A stretch of 64,000 bases of DNA from Paenibacillus sophorae (lineage in GTDB: Bacteria; Bacillota; Bacilli; Paenibacillales; Paenibacillaceae). Within the stretch, counting starts at the first letter, position 1; every line of letters begins with the position of its first letter. Made by a program: the position numbers and the translations under genes. Positions 50,977 to 60,636 of the stretch are shown piece after piece. The notes beneath the pieces are model-generated. The model saw nothing but the letters and a program-made list of their open reading frames with translations, was not told the DNA's origin and made no database searches. The stretch spans positions 1,178,001 through 1,242,000 of the forward strand of contig NZ_CP076607.1 in the NCBI RefSeq assembly GCF_018966525.1. The letters run 5' to 3'.

Positions 50977-52334
50977 AAGCTTACGGTAAATGGTTAATTC
51001 TAGCGTTATCGCTTGTCGTCCTGACAGCTTTGGTAAGCGCTTGCGGAGGCGGCAGTAATACGGGCAGCACTGCGGAAAATGGTTCGGGAGCTCCTGAGAA
51101 CGCGGGGCAAAAAGCAGAAAAGAAAACCTACAAATGGTTCGTGGCCCGCGGCGTAGACAGTCCTCCGGCCGTCACCGTGAAGGAAATCGCGGACGAATTC
51201 TCCAAGACGCATCCTGAATTTGAGCTGGTTCTGGAAGGTACGGGCGATCGCCCGTCCTACTTGCAGAAGCTGCGGACACTGATCGCAAGCAACGAGATGC
51301 CCGCCATGTTCGACACCGATCCCGACGCCTACGCTTCCAAACTGATAGAGAAAGGCAAGCTCGTGGATACGAAAAAACTGCTGCAGGACCTTGGAAAATA
51401 CGACGCGTTCCGTCCGGTTGCCCTGCAATATCAGCAGTTTGCGGACGGCAGCATGTACACGCTCCCGATCGAATACGGGATCGAGGTGTTCTGGTACAAC
51501 ATCAAGATGTTTAAGGATCTCGGCCTGCAGCCGCCGAAGACGTTTGACGAGTTCCTTAAGGTTGCCGAGACGTTTAAGCAGAACGGGATTACGCCGATTG
51601 CCGTCGACGGCAAGGACAAATGGCCGGTTCTCCGGTACCTGGCATTCGAGCCTTTCCGCATGACCGGCAATGATTTCATCGAGAACGTCAAGCAAGGCAA
51701 GGCCTCCTTCAAGGACCCGGCCGGCATGGCAGGCATTAATCTCGTTCACGAACTCGGCACCAATGGGTACTTCCAGCAAGGATTTTCTTCAACGGATTAT
51801 ACGGCGGCTCGCGATTTGTTCCTGGCCGGCAAGACCGGCATCTACTATATGGGCTCGTGGGAAACGATGAATTTCTCCAACGATAAATTAAGCGCGGATA
51901 TGAAGGACAATATCGGATTTTTCCGGCTCCCCATGATGGAAGGCGCCAAGACGGCGGAGAACGATTATTTCATCAATTCAGGCATCGGCGTTGCGTTCAA
52001 TCAGGAGACCTTCGATGATACGATGAAGGAGTTCGTCAAATTCCTCCTGGAGAAATACCCGGAAGCTTATACGAAAAAAGGCCAGTTCTCGCCTTTCAAT
52101 TATTCGCTGGATCAGGCGCAAGGGATGCCGGAGGTGTTCTACAAAATCCAGGACGAAATCGCGAAATCCGGAAGCGTCTTCGCCGTCCCGTGGGATACGC
52201 GCCTCGACCCGGCCACGAATGAGCTGCTCGGCAACGAGCTAAATGCCTTGGCGCTCGGTGCGCATACACCGGATGATTTTGCCGACCTGATGGATCAGGC
52301 GATTAAAGAAAACGCGCCGAAATATTTCAAATAA
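50973..52334 (+). CDS. ABC transporter sugar-binding lipoprotein (family 1)
   Basis: This 453-residue extracellular solute-binding protein has a lipoprotein signal (WLILALSLVVLTALVSAC, Cys at about 24), then a Gly/Ser linker and the type-1 fold (TVKEIADEFSKTHPEFELVLEGTGD; YGIEVFWYNIKMFKDLGLQPPKTFDEFLKVAETF). It captures an oligosaccharide for the two permeases downstream. AGGAGG precedes the ATG, which overlaps the GH32 stop as ATGA. No ATPase gene is in the operon, so a shared MsmX-type ATPase is expected elsewhere. Confidence 0.93.
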   Translation: MKAYGKWLILALSLVVLTALVSACGGGSNTGSTAENGSGAPENAGQKAEKKTYKWFVARGVDSPPAVTVKEIADEFSKTHPEFELVLEGTGDRPSYLQKLRTLIASNEMPAMFDTDPDAYASKLIEKGKLVDTKKLLQDLGKYDAFRPVALQYQQFADGSMYTLPIEYGIEVFWYNIKMFKDLGLQPPKTFDEFLKVAETFKQNGITPIAVDGKDKWPVLRYLAFEPFRMTGNDFIENVKQGKASFKDPAGMAGINLVHELGTNGYFQQGFSSTDYTAARDLFLAGKTGIYYMGSWETMNFSNDKLSADMKDNIGFFRLPMMEGAKTAENDYFINSGIGVAFNQETFDDTMKEFVKFLLEKYPEAYTKKGQFSPFNYSLDQAQGMPEVFYKIQDEIAKSGSVFAVPWDTRLDPATNELLGNELNALALGAHTPDDFADLMDQAIKENAPKYFK

Positions 52335-52418
52335 CCGCGCTACAGCAGCCGGCCAGCCGCACTTTCGGTTGGCCGGGAATGCAGCGGAAAAATAATAAAG
52401 TGGGGAATGAGCTAGGGT

Positions 52419-53300
52419 ATGGATAAAATCCTCCGCAATCGCAAAGCCGTTCTCGTCTTCCTGCTGCCGGCATTGCTGGTGTATGTGTTCACCGTTCTGG
52501 CTCCCATCCTTTGGTCGATGTATTTCAGCTTCTTCTCCTGGGATGGGGTTTCCGATATGGTCTATATCGGCCTCGATAATTACACCAAAATGTTTGGCGG
52601 CGACAAGACGTTCTGGAAGGCGTTCAGCAATAACCTGATCTATGTTTTCATAATTGTGGCCATGCAGGTGTTTCTCGGTTTGTTGGTTGCCATTCTGTTG
52701 ACCAGCATCACCAAAGGCAGGGAATTGTTTAAAACGCTGTACTTCGCCCCCGCGATTATCACCTCGGTAGCCATAGCGCAGCTGTTCACAAGCGTATACT
52801 CGTTCGAGCCGGTCGGCATGTTGAACTTTATTCTGCAGCAGCTCGGTTTGGGAGCGTGGAGCAAGCCCTGGCTGTCCGACCTGAAATGGGCGCTAGGCGC
52901 CGTATCGGTGCCCGAAGGCTGGCGTTATATCGGCCTTTATATGATCATTTTGTATACCGCGCTTCTGTCCATTCCTTCCGATATCGAGGAGGCGGCTAGA
53001 ATTGACGGGGCTTCTTCCTGGGACCTGTTCTGGTCGATAAAAATGCCGCTGATTAAGCCGGTGCTGACGGTTTCGATCATTATGGCTACTACCGGTGCTC
53101 TAAAAGGGTTCGATATCCCGTATCTCATGACGAATGGGGGACCGGGGCGGGTAACGGAGCTGCTGCCGACTTATATGTACAAAACCGCATTCTCCAGTCT
53201 GGACTTCGGCTACGGCAGCGCGATGGCCGTATTTATCGTCATAGAAAGCCTCATTGCCGTCGCCTTTATCAGACGGATGATGGAGAGTAAGGAGACCTGA
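52419..53300 (+). CDS. ABC sugar transporter permease (MalF/UgpA type)
   Basis: The 293-residue permease has six membrane segments (LVFLLPALLVYVFTVLAPILWSMYFSF first) and the EAA loop IEEAARIDGASSWDLFWSIKMPLIKPV, which docks with the ATPase. It has the YIGLDNYTKMF segment of this family. A weak ribosome site (GAGCTAGGG) precedes ATG 52419. The 84-bp gap after the binding protein contains a GCCGGCCAGC-type hairpin that could reduce read-through. Confidence 0.93.
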   Translation: MDKILRNRKAVLVFLLPALLVYVFTVLAPILWSMYFSFFSWDGVSDMVYIGLDNYTKMFGGDKTFWKAFSNNLIYVFIIVAMQVFLGLLVAILLTSITKGRELFKTLYFAPAIITSVAIAQLFTSVYSFEPVGMLNFILQQLGLGAWSKPWLSDLKWALGAVSVPEGWRYIGLYMIILYTALLSIPSDIEEAARIDGASSWDLFWSIKMPLIKPVLTVSIIMATTGALKGFDIPYLMTNGGPGRVTELLPTYMYKTAFSSLDFGYGSAMAVFIVIESLIAVAFIRRMMESKET

Positions 53301-53302
53301 CA

Positions 53303-54136
53303 ATGAACTATTCCCGCTATTCCAAGGCGTTTCTGGCGGTCATTTCCTTCGCTTTGCTTATCATTCAAGTGTACCCGCTCGTGTGGGTGTTCATCTCCAG
53401 TTTCAAGGCGCCCACCGATTTTTCAAGCAGTAATCCGCTCAGCCTGCCCAGCAAGTTCACCTTCGAAAATTATCTCAGCGTGTGGCGGAAAGGGAATTTG
53501 GGCACTTATTTTTCCAACAGCCTCATCGTCGCCGTGACGACCATCGTTCTGGTGATTCTGTTCAGCGCAATGGCCGCGTTCGTGATCGAGAAGATGCGTT
53601 TTAAATGGGCCCAAAGCGTGCTGTTCCTGTTCTTGTGCGGTATCATGATCCCGATCCAGGTCGTGCTTATTCCGCTGTTTATTCTGTATAACAAAACGGG
53701 GATTATCAACACGCTCACTTCCCTCATTTTGCCTCAGGTGGGATTTGCGCTGCCGATCTCGATCTATCTGTTCGTAAGCTTTTACAAATATATCTCGAAC
53801 GAGATTATGGAGGCCGCCGTCATGGACGGCTGCGGGATTTATCAGGTGTTCTGGCGGATGATTTTCCCGCTGTCGCGCAATACGATCGTCACGGTTGTCG
53901 TCATGAATCTGATTTTTATCTGGAATGAGTTTATCTTCGCCAATACCTTCATTCACGACCTGAGCTCGCGGACGATCCCGGTTGGTCTGATGGATTACAT
54001 CGGCCAGTACGGCTTAACGGATTGGGGAGCGACCTATGCTGCTATCAGCATCACAACAATTCCGACCATGCTGGTCTACTTCATTTTTAACAAAAGCGTG
54101 ATCTCCGGCATGACCGCAGGTGCAACCAAAGGTTGA
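53303..54136 (+). CDS. ABC sugar transporter permease (MalG/UgpE type)
   Basis: The second 277-residue permease has six segments (AVISFALLIIQVYPLVWVFISSF first) and the EAA loop IMEAAVMDGCGIYQVFWRMIFPLSR. AAGGAGACC precedes ATG 53303, two bases after the previous stop. Together with 52419 it forms the heterodimeric channel. Confidence 0.93.
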   Translation: MNYSRYSKAFLAVISFALLIIQVYPLVWVFISSFKAPTDFSSSNPLSLPSKFTFENYLSVWRKGNLGTYFSNSLIVAVTTIVLVILFSAMAAFVIEKMRFKWAQSVLFLFLCGIMIPIQVVLIPLFILYNKTGIINTLTSLILPQVGFALPISIYLFVSFYKYISNEIMEAAVMDGCGIYQVFWRMIFPLSRNTIVTVVVMNLIFIWNEFIFANTFIHDLSSRTIPVGLMDYIGQYGLTDWGATYAAISITTIPTMLVYFIFNKSVISGMTAGATKG

Positions 54137-54212
54137 TCTACCATCCGCCCCCGGGCAAAGGTATACTGAAAGTACAGGTATTATACTTTTCTTCGGACAG
54201 AGGGACTTTTTC

Positions 54213-55952
54213 ATGAAAATAACCCGGCCGTTCCTGTCGATCAGCATTCGGAGCAAAATCATCATTTTGTCCATCGGCTGTTCCCTGCTGCCGCTTGTCC
54301 TGATTGCCTCCTTGACCTTTGTCTATTTGAGCAAAGTGGCTGAGAACAAGGTGTCCGACACCACCTCCAATTTGCTCGGCTCCATCAACTGGAATATCCA
54401 GACCTTCGTGAATGACGTCGAGACGATTTCGAAGCTGATGCTGTCTTCACGCGACGTACAGAACTTCCTTTCTTATGACAAGCACGAATTCAAAAAAATC
54501 TACGACCTCCAGAATGACACCCGGAACCTGATCGTCAATATTTCCAACAACAAATCGTATATTCGTTATGTGTACGTCGGCAGTGAGCAAAGGGAGCTGA
54601 TCGTCACGAACCAGTGGGACCGGTTCACTTACGATCATATTTATCAGGCGGTCTCCCGGTCGAAATGGTATCGGCAGGTGAGCGACATGGGGGGCCGGGG
54701 ATTGTGGCTGAACAGCGATGAGGTCCGTCTCGTCAAAAATAGTCCGGATTTGCTGCTGTACGGTAAACGCTTAAACAACCTGGATACGCTCGAACCGATC
54801 GGCATGCTGATTATCTCCATCGACAGGCGGGTATTCGACGAAATGTTCAAAGACATCACGAATGCGGAGAATGGGCATCTGATGATTCTGGATCAGAACC
54901 AAGTCATTTTTTACAATTCCCGGACCGCCGATTTACAGCAGATTCCGCAAAAGGAACTGAACCTGCTCTACGATCTGCCTGAACGTGGCACCCGCATCGA
55001 TACGGTGGGTGGAGAACGGTATGTCGTCACCTTCGATACGAATCCGGGGACCCGGTGGAAGGTGGTCAGCATGATCCCCTATTCCAACATCAATTCGGAA
55101 GTCGTCCTGATCCGCAATGTTACGCTTACCTTGACACTGGTGGCTTTCCTGCTTGCTGCCTATGGTTCGTATCTGATCTCCAAACGGATTACCAAGCAGT
55201 TGACCCTGCTCTCCTCCGTCGCCCGAAAGGCAGCCAAACGGGAGGAAATCGAAGGCATCCTCTTTGAGGAGAAGGACGAAATCGGGAAGATCGGCAATCA
55301 ATTCCTGCGAACCTTCCGCACCAACAGCGAATTATCCGACAAACTGATCGAAGCCAAGCTGAAGGAGAAGGAGGCGGAGCTGCATGCGCTGCAAAGTCAG
55401 ATCAACCCGCATTTTCTGTACAATACACTGAATTCCATCTATCTGATGGCGGAGCGAATTAGCGCCAAGAATATTTCCAAAATGGTCATGTCCCTGTCCA
55501 ATTTCTTCAAATTGAGCTTGAACAACGGGGATTATATTACGACTGTCGGCAACGAAATCGACCAGGTGAAGAATTATCTGGAGATTCAAAACATCCGCTA
55601 TAACGGAAAATTTGAGGTGGCCATTGACCTGGAGCCGGGAATCGAGCAGATCCGCATGCTGAAGCTCCTGATCCAGCCGCTGGTCGAGAATGCGATCTTT
55701 CATGGAATCGAGTTAAAAGAGGATAAAGGGAACATCGCCATTCGGGGCCGCAGAGAAGGAGAGACGCTGGTATTCGAGGTCGAGGATGACGGAGTCGGGT
55801 TCGATGCTGCGGGTATGCGGCCGAGAGGATATGCTTTAAGAAACATACAGGAGAGAATCCAACTGCATTACGGTCAAGACCGCGGGATTCGCATTGACAG
55901 CGTTCCGGGCGCCGGAACCAAAGTTACCCTTGAGATCGGCATCATCGATTAA
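54213..55952 (+). CDS. Sensor histidine kinase (YesM family)
   Basis: The 579-residue membrane kinase has two segments (IIILSIGCSLLPLVLIASL and the one near VTLTLTLVAFLLAAYG) around a 260-residue dCache-like sensor, then HAMP, the His_kinase domain with the phospho-acceptor His in SQINPHFLYNTLNSIYLM, and an ATPase domain (LVENAIFHGIE; GVGFDA). It probably senses an external sugar, perhaps through the binding protein. ATG 54213 follows AGAGGGAC; the open frame back to 54120 overlaps the permease gene. Confidence 0.93.
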   Translation: MKITRPFLSISIRSKIIILSIGCSLLPLVLIASLTFVYLSKVAENKVSDTTSNLLGSINWNIQTFVNDVETISKLMLSSRDVQNFLSYDKHEFKKIYDLQNDTRNLIVNISNNKSYIRYVYVGSEQRELIVTNQWDRFTYDHIYQAVSRSKWYRQVSDMGGRGLWLNSDEVRLVKNSPDLLLYGKRLNNLDTLEPIGMLIISIDRRVFDEMFKDITNAENGHLMILDQNQVIFYNSRTADLQQIPQKELNLLYDLPERGTRIDTVGGERYVVTFDTNPGTRWKVVSMIPYSNINSEVVLIRNVTLTLTLVAFLLAAYGSYLISKRITKQLTLLSSVARKAAKREEIEGILFEEKDEIGKIGNQFLRTFRTNSELSDKLIEAKLKEKEAELHALQSQINPHFLYNTLNSIYLMAERISAKNISKMVMSLSNFFKLSLNNGDYITTVGNEIDQVKNYLEIQNIRYNGKFEVAIDLEPGIEQIRMLKLLIQPLVENAIFHGIELKEDKGNIAIRGRREGETLVFEVEDDGVGFDAAGMRPRGYALRNIQERIQLHYGQDRGIRIDSVPGAGTKVTLEIGIID

Positions 55953-55982
55953 CATCTGGCTATGAAGGTGGGGGGACACATC

Positions 55983-57566
55983 ATGTATAAACTGTTTATA
56001 GCGGATGATGAACAGCTTGTGGTGGAAACGCTATCAACCATGATTGACTGGAACGCCTCCGGGGTGCGGATCGTGGGAACGGCCAACAACGGCAAGCAGG
56101 CGCTGGAACGGATTCTGGAGTCCGACCCGGACGTTGTCCTGACGGATATTCGTATGCCCGGCATGAGCGGGCTGGAGCTGATCCGCGCCTTGAAGGAAAG
56201 AGGCTGCAAAGCGGAGTGTATCATCGTGAGCGGGTATTCCGAGTTTGAATACGCCAAAGAAGCGATTGAGCTGGAGGCGGTGGACTATTTGATCAAGCCG
56301 GCCGAGCTTGAGGAAGTGTCCCGGACCGTCTTAAGGGCGATTGAGCGTCTGGAGCGTAAAAGGGACCCGGCGGGAAATCGCCCGGAGCTGCGAATTGCCA
56401 AAGCGCTGGATCGGGCGGTGTTCACCGATCTAATCGTTCATGCCAAACGTCCGTCGTTCGATCAGAAGCCGTACGAACGATATGACCAGTTTGCGGCCAT
56501 CGTGATCGGAAGCCCGGCGGCGCTTTGGCTCGAACGGATGAAGAACAATGGCGTTACGGATGCCCTTCTCAGCTTTTTGGCGAATCGCGGAATCGATGTG
56601 GAGCTGCTCTACGAGCAGCAGAAAGTCATCTTGTTATGCATGGCCGTGCTGGAGGAATCCGAGTCCTTACCCGAAATTCTGATGGCTGCGGCCGCAGCGT
56701 TCTCGACTTGCGGCTCCCCGGACGCGGACGATCTTGCCTTGTCATTTGGAATCGGCCCGGTTGTAAGCGGAGTCATGGATGCGCATCGCTCTTTTCTGGC
56801 GGCGGACCAGGCCTGTCAAATGGGTCTGTTCTTCGGCGTTCCGGTAACGGACGGGAACTGTTGGCCGGAGATTGTCTGCGCTTCCGAAAGATGGCTCTCC
56901 GACTGGTCTGAGCAGATTGAATCTTTTACCCGTTACGAACAAAAACAGTTTGATGAGCTGCTCGAACGCTGGACGGAGTGGGGGAGGGAGCGATGGATGG
57001 CTCCCGTTTCCCTGAAGAAGACCGGCATTCAGTGGGTGAACCGGCTGCTCGATCTGACCGAGCGGGACTATGGAATCAAAATCGAGAGCGTGATCGGAGA
57101 CCGCACGCGGCTGATTGAAGGGATGCTGGAAGCGCCGGATTGGGCGTCATTGCAGAAACAGTGCCACGATTGTGCGCAGGGTGTACAGTTTTATCTAAAT
57201 GTAACGAAGACGACCCTGAAGGAAAAGGTGGTTCAAGAAATCAAGGCTTATCTGGAATCCCACTATCATGAAAATATCCAGCTCGACCAATTGTCGGAGC
57301 GGTTCGACCTTAACGCATCCTATGTCAGCCACTTATATTCCAAATCGACCGGGCAGACGATTCTTGAATATATCACATTGCTGCGTATTCAGCAGGCGAA
57401 ACGGATGCTGAGGGAGAGCAGCTTCAAAATCTCTAAAATCTCGCAGCATGTCGGCTACGATAACCAGCGGTATTTCTGCCAGGTGTTCAAGAAGCATGTA
57501 GGCGTAAGCCCCGGCCAGTACAGAGAGGATCATATGATCAGAGTCGAAGGAAGCCGTTTCGTCTAA
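55983..57566 (+). CDS. Response regulator with AraC-type DNA-binding domain (YesN family)
   Basis: The 527-residue protein has a receiver domain (FIADDEQLVVETL; phosphorylated Asp in VVLTDIRMPG; conserved Lys in YLIKPAEL), a middle region of about 270 residues and a C-terminal AraC double helix-turn-helix (LDQLSERFDLNASYVSHLYSKSTGQTI; ISQHVGYDNQRYFCQVFKK). ATG 55983 has GGTGGGGGGACA upstream; ATG 55962 would overlap that site. It should activate the GH32-ABC operon on a signal from the YesM-type kinase. Confidence 0.93.
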   Translation: MYKLFIADDEQLVVETLSTMIDWNASGVRIVGTANNGKQALERILESDPDVVLTDIRMPGMSGLELIRALKERGCKAECIIVSGYSEFEYAKEAIELEAVDYLIKPAELEEVSRTVLRAIERLERKRDPAGNRPELRIAKALDRAVFTDLIVHAKRPSFDQKPYERYDQFAAIVIGSPAALWLERMKNNGVTDALLSFLANRGIDVELLYEQQKVILLCMAVLEESESLPEILMAAAAAFSTCGSPDADDLALSFGIGPVVSGVMDAHRSFLAADQACQMGLFFGVPVTDGNCWPEIVCASERWLSDWSEQIESFTRYEQKQFDELLERWTEWGRERWMAPVSLKKTGIQWVNRLLDLTERDYGIKIESVIGDRTRLIEGMLEAPDWASLQKQCHDCAQGVQFYLNVTKTTLKEKVVQEIKAYLESHYHENIQLDQLSERFDLNASYVSHLYSKSTGQTILEYITLLRIQQAKRMLRESSFKISKISQHVGYDNQRYFCQVFKKHVGVSPGQYREDHMIRVEGSRFV

Positions 57567-57723
57567 GGACATTACGTAGGCTGCAATCTAAGCATCGATC
57601 ATTTGGATCCGGATTCAGTTGGCCGGGCGAAGGTGACGGCATGTTCATTGGGCCTTTCTATATCCGGAAGAACCATTATGGACTAGTAGATATCGCATGC
57701 ACAGGCGCCAGCTAAAACACCCG

Positions 57724-58953
57724 CTAAAACACCCGCCGCGCCGTCACGAACCGTTTCTTCCAATAGTCGCTGAAGGCTTCGGTGCGGACGCCGTATTTCT
57801 CCGAATAGGTATGCAGCAGCTGGTTGTCCCCCGCGTAGATGGCGACATGTCCTATGTTCAAATCGCGTGCGCTGAAGAACAGCAGGTCGCCTTTGCGCAG
57901 CTCGTCCAACCCGACCTCCTTGCCTGCCTTGGCCTGATCGTAGGACACGCGGGGAAGATCAATCGCGAGCGTATCCTGAAAGACGCGCTTTACAAAGGAA
58001 GAACAGTCGAAGCTGCCTGTCTGATCCGGCGAAGCTCCGAATACATACGGTGTGCCAAGAAAGGTCTCGCCGTAGGTGATTAGCTCGTCTGTCTGCTTGT
58101 CGGTCAGGGACGGGCTGATATAGTCGGTATACTTCGGTTTCGCGGATATGTATCCCGTCTGGTTATCCGGGGTCCGCACCTCCAGCCAGAAAGCGTCCAC
58201 TTCGCGCACAACATGGACTTTCGATCCCGTGGGCAGCAGCTCCAGAATGTCTAAGCCGCCGCCCGCATCCGGCGAACTGGCGTCTGAAACTGGCGAAAGG
58301 CCGCCCGCATCCGCTGAACGGCTAACCAGTTTCAGCGAAGGGCCTGCCGCATCCGGCAAGCTGCTGCCCGAGCCCGGCGAGCTGCGCAGATTGACGCCCC
58401 ACCGGATGGTCGTCTCGAAGGTCATCGTAGTGATTTGGACAGAACGTGCCGCCTGGTCCCAGGTAACGGTGCTGCCAAGAGCTTCGCTGACGAAGCGCAG
58501 CGGAACCATGGTATATCCCCCGGATATTTGCCCGGGCGCATTCAGCTGCACTGTCCGGTCGTTCACCGTGGCGGTAAGATCCCCGATGCGGTAGGTCAGA
58601 GTCGTGCCGTCCTTCGTTGCCGTAACCGTCTTGTCTGTATTGCTCCAGGACAGCTTGGCCCCCTGCCCCTCAAACAGGCGGCGCATGGGAACGAGCAGTG
58701 TGCCATTCACATTAACTGGCTCTGCCTCGGTCTGAAGCAGCGAGCCGTCCAAATAGATGGATACCGGCGCGGGAGCCGTCTGGGACGGCAGGGCAGTCTC
58801 GGCATCCGGAGCAGCCTGAACGGTCCCGGCCGGACGGGAGGCTGTTTCAGCCGGCTGGCTGTCCGGCTTGGCCGCATTCTCCGCATGAGCGGAGGCTGAA
58901 TATAACAGGGACAGGGCGAGGATGGAGAGCAGCGCGTTTTTACGTATCGTCAT
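57724..58953 (-). CDS. Secreted NlpC/P60 endopeptidase with CuAO_N and SH3 domains
   Basis: The 409-residue exported cell-wall hydrolase has a signal peptide (ALLSILALSLLYSASAHA), an Ala/Pro-rich linker, a copper-amine-oxidase-N-like domain (PMRRLFEGQGAKLSWSN; VPLRFVSEALGSTVTWD), a Pro/Ser/Gly linker, an SH3b domain (GSKVHVVREVDAFWLEVR) and a C-terminal NlpC/P60 domain with Cys in GSFDCSSFVKRVF and His in NIGHVAIYAGD. It cleaves peptidoglycan stem peptides. It is transcribed away from the CLC gene. The 57567-57723 gap only has a short tandem repeat of ACACCCGCTAAA. Confidence 0.9.
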   Translation of the reverse strand: MTIRKNALLSILALSLLYSASAHAENAAKPDSQPAETASRPAGTVQAAPDAETALPSQTAPAPVSIYLDGSLLQTEAEPVNVNGTLLVPMRRLFEGQGAKLSWSNTDKTVTATKDGTTLTYRIGDLTATVNDRTVQLNAPGQISGGYTMVPLRFVSEALGSTVTWDQAARSVQITTMTFETTIRWGVNLRSSPGSGSSLPDAAGPSLKLVSRSADAGGLSPVSDASSPDAGGGLDILELLPTGSKVHVVREVDAFWLEVRTPDNQTGYISAKPKYTDYISPSLTDKQTDELITYGETFLGTPYVFGASPDQTGSFDCSSFVKRVFQDTLAIDLPRVSYDQAKAGKEVGLDELRKGDLLFFSARDLNIGHVAIYAGDNQLLHTYSEKYGVRTEAFSDYWKKRFVTARRVF

Positions 58954-59053
58954 GTGTTCATCACCTTGTAAATTGATTCATTATGTATAGTTAGACTAAG
59001 AAAAAGCGAAATGGTTTTGCTGCGTGTTTAAGTTTCTGTTATAAGTTATCTCA

Positions 59054-59082
59054 TTGACGACCGTCCGAAAATGAATTAGAAT
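59054..59082 (+). promoter_or_regulatory. Promoter of the fluoride riboswitch transcript
   Basis: TTGACG (59054-59059) and TAGAAT (59077-59082) are 17 bp apart, with the riboswitch starting 15 bases later. Confidence 0.65.
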
Positions 59083-59096
59083 CGACCTAACTAATA

Positions 59097-59181
59097 CGGG
59101 GCGATGGAGTTCGCCGTAACCGCCGCGAGGCTGATGACTCCTACCAGAGGATTTTCACTTCCCTGGTAGGAGTCTGTTTTT
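59097..59181 (+). ncRNA. Fluoride (crcB-type) riboswitch with terminator
   Basis: GGGGCGATGGAGTTCGCC, then AACCGCC and GAGGCTGATGACTCCTAC, fit the fluoride aptamer consensus (GGCGATGG...GTTCGCC...CTGATG.CTCCTAC). The last aptamer strand ACTCCTACCAG also pairs with CTGGTAGGAGT (59163-59173), followed by six T, giving a terminator. Fluoride binding should stop terminator formation and turn on the CLC-type gene that follows. Confidence 0.92.
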
Positions 59182-59215
59182 TATGGATATTTTCTAAATG
59201 AAGGGAAAGAAGAAG

Positions 59216-60559
59216 ATGAATGCTGCAAGACAAAAGTGGGCGCTGTGGAGCGAAAAATGGAGATTTGCCGCTCTTGCAGTCACGCTGCTCAAATGGGTGG
59301 CTCTCGGGAGCGGTGTGGGCATACTTTCCGGCACGGCCTCCGCGTTTTTTCTGAAAAGTCTGGACTATGTGACCGATCTGAGAATGGCCAACCCCTGGCT
59401 GCTGTTTCTGCTTCCGCTCGGCGGGGCGCTGGTCAGCTTCCTCTACCTCAAGGTCGGCAAGAACAGCGGGAAGGGAAACAACCTGATTCTTGAACAAATC
59501 AATAATGGCAACGAGACGATTCCGCTGCGGATGGCGCCGCTCGTCTTATTCGGAACCTTAATCACCCACTTGTTCGGAGGGTCTGCGGGCCGTGAGGGTA
59601 CAGCCGTGCAAATGGGCGGCAGCCTGGCCGAATGGTTCGGCAGAATACTCCGCGTCCGGTCCCTCGACCGCAAAATCCTGCTGATCTGCGGCATAAGCGG
59701 CGGGTTCGGCTCAATTTTCGGGACACCTTTGGCGGGCACGGTGTTTGGCCTTGAGGTGCTTGCGATCGGCTTGATCAGTCATGAGGCGCTGATTCCGGCT
59801 TTTGTGGCCGCTTTTACGGGAAATTTGGTCACGACATCGTTCTGGGGCGTTTCCCATACTCATTACCATATCGGCGAAGTGCCCGGTTTAACGTGGATCG
59901 TCGTCCTTAAGGTCGTACTCGCTTCGATCCTGTTCGGGCTGACCAGTATTGCATTCAGTGAATTGACTCATGCGCTGAAAAAAGGGTACACCAAGCTGTT
60001 CAAGAACCCTATGCTGAAAAGCGCGGTGGGCGGCGTGGTCATCATCGGTCTGGTCTATTTGCTGGGAACCCGGGATTATCTGGGGCTAGGCATTCCGCTT
60101 ATTCAGAGCTCTTTTACGGAGACCGTTTCTCCGTTCGCTTTTTTGGGCAAGCTGGTCTTTACTTCTCTTACCTTGGGCGCCGGATTTCAGGGAGGCGAGG
60201 TGACTCCTTTGTTCGCAATCGGAGCAACTCTGGGGAACGCGCTGTCCGGATTTTTGCATTTGTATGCTCCTTTTTTGGCGGGCCTCGGATTTATCTCTGT
60301 ATTTTGCGGCGCAACCAACACCCCGATTGCATGCTTTCTGATGGGGATTGAGTTATTCGGGTCGGACGCGGCCATTTACATGTTTATCGCATGTCTGGTC
60401 AGTTATCTGTTCTCGGGCCATACGGGCATTTACACCTCTCAACTAATCGGGACATCCAAGAGCCAGCTCCTGCCGATCCCTCAAGGGACAACCTTGGCGG
60501 CTGTGAAAGATCTTAGGAAGCAGAAGGACAAGGGAACTCCCGGTTCGGAGAAAAGTTAA
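59216..60559 (+). CDS. CLC family antiporter, likely fluoride/proton exporter (CLC-F)
   Basis: The roughly 447-residue protein has many hydrophobic segments and CLC motifs: GGSAGREGTAVQMGGSLAE (selectivity region), SGGFGSIFGTPLAGTVFGLEVL and GAGFQGGEVTPLFAIGATLGNAL. The fluoride riboswitch directly upstream makes fluoride the probable substrate, as in CLC-F proteins, rather than chloride. ATG 59216 lies ten bases after AAGGG; ATG 59198 is in frame but has no site. The basic C-terminus is cytoplasmic. Confidence 0.9.
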   Translation: MNAARQKWALWSEKWRFAALAVTLLKWVALGSGVGILSGTASAFFLKSLDYVTDLRMANPWLLFLLPLGGALVSFLYLKVGKNSGKGNNLILEQINNGNETIPLRMAPLVLFGTLITHLFGGSAGREGTAVQMGGSLAEWFGRILRVRSLDRKILLICGISGGFGSIFGTPLAGTVFGLEVLAIGLISHEALIPAFVAAFTGNLVTTSFWGVSHTHYHIGEVPGLTWIVVLKVVLASILFGLTSIAFSELTHALKKGYTKLFKNPMLKSAVGGVVIIGLVYLLGTRDYLGLGIPLIQSSFTETVSPFAFLGKLVFTSLTLGAGFQGGEVTPLFAIGATLGNALSGFLHLYAPFLAGLGFISVFCGATNTPIACFLMGIELFGSDAAIYMFIACLVSYLFSGHTGIYTSQLIGTSKSQLLPIPQGTTLAAVKDLRKQKDKGTPGSEKS

Positions 60560-60636
60560 AGAACTGCATACGCCGTGTGAAAAGAATGCGCGGATGATAT
60601 AATAAAGTTAGTCTTAGACGAAAGGGAATTTACCAT

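Noticed and set aside
57716..57745. Tandem repeat of ACACCCGCTAAA, considered as a CRISPR or iteron start
   Set aside because: Only two to three units of about 12 bp without spacers; too short for either.
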